From Stramenopiles sp. TOSAG23-2 (Eukaryota; Sar): 17,302 bases of DNA. The notes beneath the pieces are model-generated. The model saw only the letters and a list, made by a program, of their open reading frames with translations, made no database searches and had not been told where the DNA came from. Below are positions 1-7,800 of this stretch, piece by piece (position 1 is the first letter of the stretch; every line of letters begins with the position of its first letter). The DNA lies in assembly GCA_900128395.1 (NCBI GenBank), contig LT649651.1, positions 1-17,302 on the forward strand, in the 5' to 3' direction. Position numbers and translations under genes: made by a program.

Positions 1-64
1 ACGAGAATATTGGGATTATACCTATCTTTTTCGTCCTGCACTGGTTATTGGGTCCTCTCATATA

Positions 65-865
65 CTAGGAAGTACGGTGCTTCTGATCCGTATTAGATCT
101 ATTTGTGGAAGTTTCTCTTGAAAGAAACCAGCGGGTTACAGTAAATTTAAACGTGTCCGTCCCTAATTCCTGAAACTTATAAGTTTCACGTATTTGCAAT
201 GGAAATATTTGTGATAAATAAAAAACCATTACGAATACAAACTTAATTATTATCGTGATGTTGATCGTGGGAAAAATCGTAACCGATTTAAAAACCCCCG
301 AACTCGTTTTGTCGTATAAGATACCCTGGTATCTTTTAATTCTTTGATGTTGTTTCGTATCTTTAATTATACGTAAACTATTTTTGTTCATTTGTATTAA
401 TTGTTGCAAGTTTCCTTGTCTCTGCAATAAATCTCTATTTAACCTTGATGGTCGACCATCTTGGTTCCTCTTTATATTTATTATGTTTATCCTTATATAT
501 TGTTTTTGTTGGTTAAGTACATAATCTAATATTTGACATTTTTTCTCGCCCCCTCTAACTCTATGTAGTCTGCTTTGCCAAAACTTAAATTGTCCTACTA
601 TTTCCATATACTTCAAAAGAAAAAGTCGCACTTTTAATTCGTGAAATAGGGTTATGGTTAACACTTGAAAAAACCCTAATGTTATTCTATGTCTCTTGTT
701 GCCCTTATTTTTGCCCCCCTCATTTTGTTCTTGGTTTTTGTTGCAGTTTTGTCGCAGTTTTTCATCGACAAGTTTTCTTTTTTTGACAATACATCGTAAT
801 GCTATGTCCACCCTAATGTGATTTATATTCTGATTTCGAATAAATTTCACTTTTTTGAATGTCAT
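65..865 (-). CDS. Doubtful hypothetical ORF, Lys/Arg/Asn-rich
   Basis: An open frame of 266 codons starts at an ATG (863-865 on the plus strand) and ends at position 65. The product is very basic and rich in Lys, Arg, Asn, Gln and Ile, the residues that AT-rich DNA encodes by default. I see no domain, signal peptide or regular repeat. One hydrophobic stretch (roughly residues 203-222) comes from a locally T-rich segment. Its ATG overlaps the stop of the next minus-strand frame in an ATGA arrangement, so the two may be pieces of one decayed or intron-containing gene. It may equally be a chance frame or a remnant of a mobile element. I do not recognise it. Confidence 0.2.
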   Translation of the reverse strand: MTFKKVKFIRNQNINHIRVDIALRCIVKKRKLVDEKLRQNCNKNQEQNEGGKNKGNKRHRITLGFFQVLTITLFHELKVRLFLLKYMEIVGQFKFWQSRLHRVRGGEKKCQILDYVLNQQKQYIRINIINIKRNQDGRPSRLNRDLLQRQGNLQQLIQMNKNSLRIIKDTKQHQRIKRYQGILYDKTSSGVFKSVTIFPTINITIIIKFVFVMVFYLSQIFPLQIRETYKFQELGTDTFKFTVTRWFLSRETSTNRSNTDQKHRTS

Positions 866-1131
866 TCTGTGATCCTAGAATACCCTAGTTTCTGCAGATC
901 GTCATGATTAAGCAAAACTGTTAAAGAATGATCTTGAAAGATTGCCCTTTCCATTCCTCTCGATAAATCGACTCCTGAACACTTGAGGATTCTGGCCATC
1001 CCCATTTCATTCTCCATTAAATAGAACGTCTTACGTCCGATGAGATCACCAATATTTTTATATGTGAACTTAGTTCCAATATATCCTAGTCCTTGTCTTG
1101 TAAAATAAGCCTTTGAACATCGTTTCTCCAA
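862..1131 (-). CDS. Doubtful hypothetical ORF or gene fragment without ATG start
   Basis: This frame of about 90 codons ends with TGA at 862-864. It is open upstream to about position 1160, but the first in-frame ATG lies well inside it, before the residues MENEMGMARIL; position 1131 is a TTG. The composition looks more globular than that of the neighbouring frame, for example SLTVLLNHDDLQKLGY near the C-terminus. That makes a fragment of a real protein, an internal exon or a pseudogene plausible. I do not recognise a family. Its stop overlaps the ATG of the 65-865 frame by the sequence ATGA. Confidence 0.2.
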   Translation of the reverse strand: MEKRCSKAYFTRQGLGYIGTKFTYKNIGDLIGRKTFYLMENEMGMARILKCSGVDLSRGMERAIFQDHSLTVLLNHDDLQKLGYSRITE

Positions 1132-1175
1132 TTTTACTGACTTACTACTAGTTTTTACATCCCTGTTAGTGATTA

Positions 1176-1205
1176 AACTTATACACTTTTAACTTATACA
1201 CTTTT
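1176..1205. repeat. 15-bp exact tandem repeat (2 copies)
   Basis: The unit AACTTATACACTTTT occurs twice back to back, at 1176-1190 and 1191-1205. It lies between the minus-strand frames and the FTCD promoter region. No function is evident. Confidence 0.8.
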
Positions 1206-1222
1206 TTCAACTTTAGAAATTT

Positions 1223-1240
1223 TTAATTTTTAAAAATTAA
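1223..1240. repeat. 18-bp perfect AT palindrome
   Basis: TTAATTTTTAAAAATTAA is identical to its own reverse complement. In DNA this AT-rich it may be chance. It could also act as a hairpin or A/T-tract element between two transcription units. Confidence 0.5.
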
Positions 1241-1466
1241 ATATCTCAATAATTATTTTATAACGATTTATAATAATTTTATATATATACTAAAACAATC
1301 AAATACACAATATATCTGATTGTCAAAGGACGTATATATATATTAACGGATTTTCCTTTGTGCCGCCCTAAAAGTCAAGGACCTAGATTAATGCCGCCCG
1401 GGAATAATTTTCAATAAAAATATTGTTGTATTTTTGTTTGACTCTCCCTTAACACGGTGGTGATAA

Positions 1467-1488
1467 TACTGTATTATACTGTACTGTA
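1467..1488. promoter_or_regulatory. Cluster of three TACTGTA motifs upstream of FTCD
   Basis: TACTGTA occurs at 1467-1473, 1477-1483 and 1482-1488, about 330 bp before the first FTCD ATG. The 11-mer ATACTGTATTA at 1466-1476 recurs upstream of the SDR gene at 16984-16994. A shared transcription-factor site is possible; no factor is known to me and the assignment is inference. Confidence 0.25.
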
Positions 1489-1813
1489 GCAATCTATACT
1501 AGCTAGCTCTAGCTCGCTCCTTTTATACGACATCAAAAATATACTATATTTAGAACATAGCATCGACACACCATTTGAAACAACAAGAAGAACAAATCTT
1601 TTTCTTCTAAGTAGACGACTACTACTGGACTACCAAGTAGCTAAATGTGCAAATTGGAGAGATATGGAGTTGAAGAAAAAAATGAATATAGATATATATT
1701 AAGCAACAAAACCATTACGATATCTTTTATGACAATTTATATTAATACATGAAATATAACAACAAATCTATTCAACGTACAGATTCATAGATACAATCAA
1801 AGAAACGAAAGAC

Positions 1814-2047
1814 ATGATGTTAAATATTATTAAACAATCTGCTACACGTACAACGAGACGTATTGGTTATGTAAACAAATGCTTTATGTCAACATTACCT
1901 GATAGTGGATTAGTTGAATGTGTACCTAATTTCTCAGAAGGACAAGATGAAAATGTTATTAATGCCATAGCAGAAGCATGTCGTGCAACACCGGGTTGTA
2001 ACTTAGTAGATGTTGATTTATGTCAACATTACCTGATAGTGGATTAG
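1814..2047 (+). CDS. Frame-broken FTCD N-terminus with mitochondrial-type presequence (or upstream ORF)
   Basis: This 77-codon frame starts at the first ATG of the FTCD locus. Its first 24 residues, beginning [19 protein letters not shown], contain several Arg and Lys and no acidic residue, the composition of a mitochondrial presequence. The next 44 residues are identical to the N-terminus of FTCD (from [16 protein letters not shown] to LVDVD). The frame then runs into the second copy of a 134-bp tandem duplication one base out of phase and stops at 2045-2047. With a single copy of the duplicated block, this frame would be continuous with the enzyme. It is therefore either the broken 5' end of FTCD, an upstream ORF that blocks translation of the main frame, or the product of an assembly error. 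Confidence 0.5.
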   Translation: MMLNIIKQSATRTTRRIGYVNKCFMSTLPDSGLVECVPNFSEGQDENVINAIAEACRATPGCNLVDVDLCQHYLIVD

Positions 2048-2150
2048 TTGAATGTGTACCTAATTTCTCAGAAGGACAAGATGAAAATGTTATTAATGCC
2101 ATAGCAGAAGCATGTCGTGCAACACCGGGTTGTAACTTAGTAGATGTTGA
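1883..2150. repeat. Perfect 134-bp direct tandem duplication (2 copies)
   Basis: Bases 1883-2016 and 2017-2150 are identical over all 134 positions and abut directly. The block starts at TTTATGTCAACATTACC and ends at AGATGTTGA. It covers the FTCD start codon and about the first 43 codons. Since 134 is not a multiple of three, the duplication shifts the frame between the upstream ATG (1814) and the enzyme. Identity at synonymous sites too means it is very recent or artefactual. Confidence 0.95.
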
Positions 2151-3657
2151 CCCTGGATATTCAACTAATCGCACAGTTTTTACTTTTGTAGGTACACCAG
2201 CTGCAGCTGTGGAAGGAGCAATAAATATGGCAAAAGTTGCAAAGGAGAAAATTGATATGGCTACACATAAAGGGGAACATCCACGTTTTGGTGCTATGGA
2301 TGTATGCCCGTTCGTTCCAATACGTGGTGCAACTATGGATACATGTGTTGATTGTGCCAATGAGTTTGGGCGTCGTATGGATGAAGAATTAAATTTATCG
2401 GTATATATGTACGAACATGCAGCAAAAGAAGATTATAGGCGATTTTTACCTGATATTAGACAAGGGGAATATGAAGCAATCTCATCAAGAATAACTCAAG
2501 ATAAATGGAAACCAGATTATGGTCCTGCGGAATTTAATTCAAAATGGGGTGTCACAGCATCTGGTGCGCGAAAATTCCTTGTTGCATATAATATTAATTT
2601 ATTAGGTACAAAACAACAAGCTATTCGAATTGCATTGAATTTACGTGAACAAGGACGTGGACCTGGTAAAGAAGGTAGATTAGGAAAGGTTAAAGGAATA
2701 GGATGGTATGTTGATGAATACAAGATGGCACAAATATCCTTTAATTTACTTGATACCGATGTTACCTCCGTTCATGAAGCATTTGAAGCGGTGAAAGAGG
2801 AAGCGGAGAAGCTAGACATTGCAGTCGTAGGATCGGAAATAGTTGGGTTGATACCGTTACAAGATATTTTAAAAGCATCTGATTATTACATGGACAAAGA
2901 AAATTTATTTATTACAGACGAAGAGCAACGTGTACGCTTAGCAATTGAACGTATGGGGCTAAATTCATGTGCTGTATTTAAACCAGAGGAAAGAATTATT
3001 GATTATGTTGCAAAAGATGACAATGCGGAAGAATTGGCATCGATGAGTGTGCGTGATTTCGTTGAAATTTTAGGTGCAAGGACTGCAGCTCCGGGTGGTG
3101 GCTCAGCAGCTGCGCTTGTTGCATCAATGGGTGCGGGTTTAGGTGCTATGATGGGATGGATGACATTCGGTAGTAAAAAATGGGAAGCGTTAGATGGTAC
3201 AATGAGAAAATTGATTGGACCAATGCATGATGCGATGATGGATTTGATACCGATGATTGATGCGGATACAGATGCATTTACAGAATTTGTTAACGCATCA
3301 AGATTGCCAAAAAACACTCCGGAGGAAATTGAAGCGAGAGATGCTGCTATGGAAGAAGGTTTAAAGACAGCAATTAGGGTGCCATTAAAAGTCATGGAAA
3401 TAGGTGATTCCTGTTGGAACAATATGGAAGAATTAGCAAAACATGGGAATATGAGTAGTGTTTCCGATTTAGAAGTTGGTGCTCGCTCATTGGAATTGGG
3501 AATATGGGGTGCATATCGAAATGTTGTTGTTAATATGAAAGATATCAATGATGAACAATGGGAAAAAGACACAATGAAATATGCAGATGAAATGGTTGAA
3601 CGTGCGAAAACTCGTTCGGAAAACGTATTAAATATTTTAGAGGAGAGAGATGTATAA
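2020..3657 (+). CDS. FTCD: Formimidoyltransferase-cyclodeaminase (bifunctional FTCD)
   Basis: The enzyme moves the formimino group of N-formimino-glutamate (from histidine breakdown) to tetrahydrofolate, then deaminates formimino-THF to methenyl-THF and ammonia. The product is 545 residues, against about 541 in mammals, and is collinear with them from [11 protein letters not shown] to the C-terminus. The transferase half (about 1-330) has [19 protein letters not shown] at 85-103, with H87 matching the catalytic His of the mammalian enzyme, then [20 protein letters not shown]. The cyclodeaminase half (about 340-545) has [20 protein letters not shown] and the acidic motif IDADTDAF near 412-419, where the mammalian catalytic Asp lies. 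The ATG at 2020 lies in the second copy of a 134-bp duplication. An ATG in copy 1 and a presequence-like ATG at 1814 lie upstream, out of frame. Two stops in tandem (TAATAA) end it, directly before the U-box/Beclin frame. Confidence 0.93.
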   Translation: MSTLPDSGLVECVPNFSEGQDENVINAIAEACRATPGCNLVDVDPGYSTNRTVFTFVGTPAAAVEGAINMAKVAKEKIDMATHKGEHPRFGAMDVCPFVPIRGATMDTCVDCANEFGRRMDEELNLSVYMYEHAAKEDYRRFLPDIRQGEYEAISSRITQDKWKPDYGPAEFNSKWGVTASGARKFLVAYNINLLGTKQQAIRIALNLREQGRGPGKEGRLGKVKGIGWYVDEYKMAQISFNLLDTDVTSVHEAFEAVKEEAEKLDIAVVGSEIVGLIPLQDILKASDYYMDKENLFITDEEQRVRLAIERMGLNSCAVFKPEERIIDYVAKDDNAEELASMSVRDFVEILGARTAAPGGGSAAALVASMGAGLGAMMGWMTFGSKKWEALDGTMRKLIGPMHDAMMDLIPMIDADTDAFTEFVNASRLPKNTPEEIEARDAAMEEGLKTAIRVPLKVMEIGDSCWNNMEELAKHGNMSSVSDLEVGARSLELGIWGAYRNVVVNMKDINDEQWEKDTMKYADEMVERAKTRSENVLNILEERDV

Positions 3658-3659
3658 TA

Positions 3660-4862
3660 ACTACTACATTACCAACGCTTGTTTGTGAAAAATCAAATGA
3701 ACTATTGATTGACCCAGTACGGTTAATTGACGATGGACATATTTATGAAAAGCAAATTATAGAAAATTATTTATTAAGTAATAACACTTCGCCTGTGACA
3801 GGAGAAGTTTTAAAGTCCAAAGAAATCGTTGAAGAAAAAGAATTAAAGTATGCATCAGAACAATTGCTTAGATTGTCAGATATGCCGTTGTCCGAAGGAC
3901 TTGCAGATACATTACGTGATGAAATCAATAAATCATTACAGCAAGTAATACATGAGAATAATGCATATATTAAAGAACATGCAACTTTAAAACTGTTAAC
4001 AACTGAATCATCCTCCTCCACCTCACCTGATAATAATGTTACTAATTATAATAATAATGGTTCTATGACAAACAATAAAGAAGATAATATTAGTACACTG
4101 AACAATTTAAAAATGGAAGAAAAATCTTTATTGGAAAGCATTAATAAGATTAAAAGGTCTCGTGTAAACTTGTTAAATAAACGTAAAAAGCTTGTTAAAT
4201 TAGAAAATAAATTACTAGAATATGAGTTTTCCTTCAATAGAGCTATTAATCAAGTTGATACGAAGATTCATAGCGAGGAACAAGATGGAAATTTATTGAT
4301 TGAAGAATATTTGGAAAAGAAAAAGCGATTGAAAATTTTGTCTTCCATTAACGTTTGTAATGTTGCTTTTTTCCTATGGACAGATGGTCCGTTTGGCACT
4401 ATTAACACGTTTCGATTAGGTCGTACACCTGCAATATTAGTTGACTGGAATGAAATCAATGCTGCGTGGGGACAAACTGCATTATTATTAGCAACAATAG
4501 CGCATAAATTAGGCTTTACTTTTACACGATATCGAATTATACCCATGGGTAGTAATTCAAAAATTGCCAAAGCTGGGCAGGAACGTACATCGTATGATTT
4601 AAGTCATCATGGTGGTCGATGGTTATCTGGTGGAAGATTTAATACAGCAATGGCAGCATTTCTAGAATGTGTAAGTGAATTATGTGATTATGCTACTAGC
4701 ATTGATCGTTCTTTTTTGTTACCACACACAGTAAAAGGTAGTAAAATTGATGGATTTACTATTAAATTGCATGCAAATTCTAGTAAAGATTGGACACGTG
4801 CGTTGAAATATATGTTATCTAATTTAAAATGGTTATTAGCTTGGAGTGTGAGGGGGTTTTAA
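3660..4862 (+). CDS. ATG6: U-box-like domain fused to Beclin-1/Atg6 core (start unresolved)
   Basis: One open frame (3600-4862) joins two domains. From about 3678 it reads as a U-box: LVCEKSNELLIDPV, then DDGHIYEKQIIENYL, then SPVTGEVL, the DPV / DGHxYE / SPxTG pattern of E2-binding U-boxes. After a Beclin-like segment (PLSEGLADTL) and an Asn/Ser-rich linker come a coiled coil (about residues 135-210, counting from 3705) and the Beclin/Atg6 C-terminal domain (about 215-385). That domain has FLWTDGPFGTINTFRLGR, VDWNEINAAWGQTALLL and a terminal NLKWLLAW. Beclin/Atg6 is the scaffold of the class III PI3-kinase (Vps34) complexes in autophagy and endosomal sorting. A BH3 segment is not visible. 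No in-frame ATG precedes the U-box; the first lies in LRLSDM, which would exclude it. Start is therefore unknown: non-AUG, frameshift, splicing or a sequence error. The coordinate given is the first codon after the FTCD stops. Confidence 0.82.
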   Translation, partial: TTTLPTLVCEKSNELLIDPVRLIDDGHIYEKQIIENYLLSNNTSPVTGEVLKSKEIVEEKELKYASEQLLRLSDMPLSEGLADTLRDEINKSLQQVIHENNAYIKEHATLKLLTTESSSSTSPDNNVTNYNNNGSMTNNKEDNISTLNNLKMEEKSLLESINKIKRSRVNLLNKRKKLVKLENKLLEYEFSFNRAINQVDTKIHSEEQDGNLLIEEYLEKKKRLKILSSINVCNVAFFLWTDGPFGTINTFRLGRTPAILVDWNEINAAWGQTALLLATIAHKLGFTFTRYRIIPMGSNSKIAKAGQERTSYDLSHHGGRWLSGGRFNTAMAAFLECVSELCDYATSIDRSFLLPHTVKGSKIDGFTIKLHANSSKDWTRALKYMLSNLKWLLAWSVRGF

Positions 4863-7800
4863 TCTCTCTCTTCTTCATTAGGTGCTTTTGCAACACGAGA
4901 AACTACTAATCCACCTTTTGCACCCCCGGTATTTAAACGCTTTTGAAGCAAAGATTGATTTATACGCTGTCTATTTTTATGAAATTCTGGAGCAGCTTTG
5001 ATTAATTTTACATCAACAGCCCTCATAGCAAGAAACTCTTCGTTGACATCTTCGCCATCTAGGTTTTTTCTAGATTTTTTCTTTTCACGCAATGGTACTA
5101 AACGATACTCCACTTCATCTCCTTCTTTCAAAGTGATGTTATCCCCTTGTACATCTACAAATTCAAATTGTATAGAACGATATTTACTTTTGTAAGATTT
5201 TATAAATCCATATCTATTTTCTTTCGTAGTATCAACAACGCCTGTATCTGCCAATATACCACCTTTCTCTTTGCATATCAAATTTCTTGCAAATAGAAAT
5301 CGTGTCAGCACTACATCTTGAGCTAATTCGAACTCTACAACATCTCCAATACGAGGTATATATTTACCATTACCAATATCACCTTCTTCAATATCATCAA
5401 GTCTAAAATATGTTATTAAATCTGCTTTTGTCTCTTTCATGACTGTATCCTCTTGTTCCTTTTCAATTACTTCCACTTCTTTCTTGTCATCATGATTTTC
5501 TTGCTCGTTCCCTTCTATCTCTTCATCACCTTCGTCGCCAACCGTTGCTTCCACTTCATTTATCTCAACTGCTGATTTTGTTGCCTCCTCATCTGTTGTA
5601 GTATCTACTTTTGCAACATCATCTATTGCCGGCTTTGAATCTACTTTTTGATTACTATTTTCATTTTCTTCTGCTGGTGTTTTACTACCACTCGTCGTCA
5701 TGGATTTTAATATTTCTGTAAATTCTTGTATCATATTACTATTACCAGACTCATTATTCTCCCTTTCATCATTCAATTTAATTTTACCCAATTGGTATCT
5801 CAAATCTCGTATATCCACACCAGAGTATTTTCCATGCCTCTTGCTTGAATTTCTAGAAGAAAAATCTTTGACAACAGTGCCAACAAATTTTATATTGCTC
5901 GTACTTGTTCCTTCAAGTGGCTTTAATCTATGGGCAGATCCAAATTTTTTTCTCAATGTACCAGGATTTAAAACTCTTATCGATAATGCACAAATATTTT
6001 TTTCCTTATCATCACCGCCATTACGCCTTGGCTGTTTTTTTGATTCACCTAATACAAATGAAACTTCATCATTGATACGAATATTCACATTTCCTCGCTT
6101 TGATCTTCTGTCACTTCCACCTCTTCGACCTTTTCCAAATGAGGACGATTGTCGCGAAGAGGGAGAAGATGAAGCTTGAACTTCACTAAGGTGGAAAAAG
6201 TAACGAGCCTCGTGGCTTACACATTCGATAAATCCAATAGGTTGCTTTCTATGAGTTGTAGCTACAATACCATATATAACTTCTTTCTTTTTCGCTTTTT
6301 CTTTGATTTTAATGTTTTGTGCAAAAACAGAATTCTTATTCCTTATGCCATATAGCTGAAATTCTATAATATCACCTACTCCAACATTAGTGCGAATCTT
6401 GGCCATAGCATCGCTGGAAAATTTAGCTTCAAGTACTGGTGGTGTTGAAAACACAAAGTTAAATAAAGATTCTTTTTTTTCATCGCTTGCATTATTATCG
6501 TCTTTGCCACTTTGCTTCCCACTACTGTTTCCCTTTTTTTTTATAATATAATTCACAATTCTTCCACCATTATCTTTTTCTTCTTTCAAAATTGTAAGAC
6601 CAAGCTTCGCTGTTAACTTTGCAAAATACTCTTTTTTTACATCTAACCAACGATCTTTCACCATGATTTCAACTTTCTGTGCCTTTGAATCTTTGAAATC
6701 AAGCACTTGAGCATTTAATAAAGGAAACATTTTCTCCAAAGAAGTTACAGATTGTAAATTTACCAATACTATACCATTCGATGGCGAAGATCCTCCCCTG
6801 CCACTAACTTTAACAGCATTAGTTGTAACTTTGCCTGTAACATTTTCACTAATAACGTATTGCCTTTGCTTAGATATTGTACCACGATGCAAAATATGAA
6901 CTCGTGTAGCAACTTCCTTTTTTTGTCCTCCTTTATCCCCATCCCGTTGATCATCCTCAATATCAAAAGATACCTCATCACCCAATTTTATTGGTGCAGG
7001 TAAATTGTCCTGTGAAAAGGATGATTTTTGTTGGCTTCTACTATTGTTGTTGCTCTTTTTCTCATTTCGCGATTCATTTTTGGGATGAAATACACCGCTA
7101 AAATGGAAGAAAATTTCATTGTCTCTACCACGATTATTGTTATTTTTTCGTCTTATTAGGCCATATCCATTTTTAATAGCACTAATTGTGCCATAGAAAC
7201 GTGAAAGTCGCTGAACCCTCGTACCCTTTGCATATGGATTTTTCATCCGAACATTTGTTACATATATTTGGCGGGATTTACCGATATTTGGTCGTACAAT
7301 ACGAAGATACACAGCATCGCCAATTTTAAACTCAGCAGGAATATCACGGCCTAACCAAGACCATTCAGTGAAAGCAACTTCATCACTTGTAAATGATACT
7401 TCTTCATTTTGTTTTGAAGATGTGTTCTTCCTACTTTTACCTTTTCTTCTACTAGGCGATTTACTACGGCTTTTAGCTCCATCTTCATTTTTCTCTACTA
7501 ATAAGCTTGGATCTTCCAATTGCAAAAGTCCACCGCTGCCATAACGTGGCATTCTTCCTCTATTTTTATCTCCACGACCGTTACGGGTACTTGAAGACTT
7601 GAAACGTAATTCTTTAACGACATATCCTACAGCATTATCAGCAATAACTTTCTCCAATTTTATTGTACCAGATTTTAATTTTCTTAAATTACATACAATT
7701 TTTTTTGTCTTATCACTACCATCATATAGTGGTACATCTATCAAAGAAAATGAAACTTCATCTTTGCTTTTAACACGATTTTCATTTTGTAGATACATAT

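Larger units (their letters stand above)
1132..1813. other. AT-rich intergenic region upstream of FTCD
   Basis: I see no gene in these 682 bases. They hold a 15-bp exact tandem repeat (1176-1205), an 18-bp AT palindrome (1223-1240), a cluster of three TACTGTA heptamers (1467-1488) followed by CTAGCTAG-like runs, and long A/T stretches. This is the likely promoter and 5' leader of FTCD, but I can assign no specific core element. Confidence 0.5.

Noticed and set aside
45-92. Short minus-strand peptide resembling the C-terminal end of ubiquitin-specific proteases
   Set aside because: Only about 15 residues (YGSEAPYFLVYERTQ), with stops upstream in the same frame; too short to support.
862-960. 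SAM-domain-like ending (HDDLQKLGY) in the upstream orphan frame
   Set aside because: The spacing to the preceding aromatic position is too short for a SAM domain and the rest does not match.
1871-2047. An intron (donor-like GTAAAC at 1871) that would remove the extra FTCD copy
   Set aside because: The AG sites I tried in copy 2 do not give a removed length that restores the frame, and the duplicated block contains no AGGT that would allow exact removal of 134 bases.
3003-3572. Antisense 189-codon frame inside FTCD
   Set aside because: It mirrors a well-conserved coding region. The composition follows the opposite strand, and no domain is seen.
5700-6179. Plus-strand frame inside the UNR-like gene
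   Set aside because: It is an antisense shadow of conserved cold-shock coding sequence.
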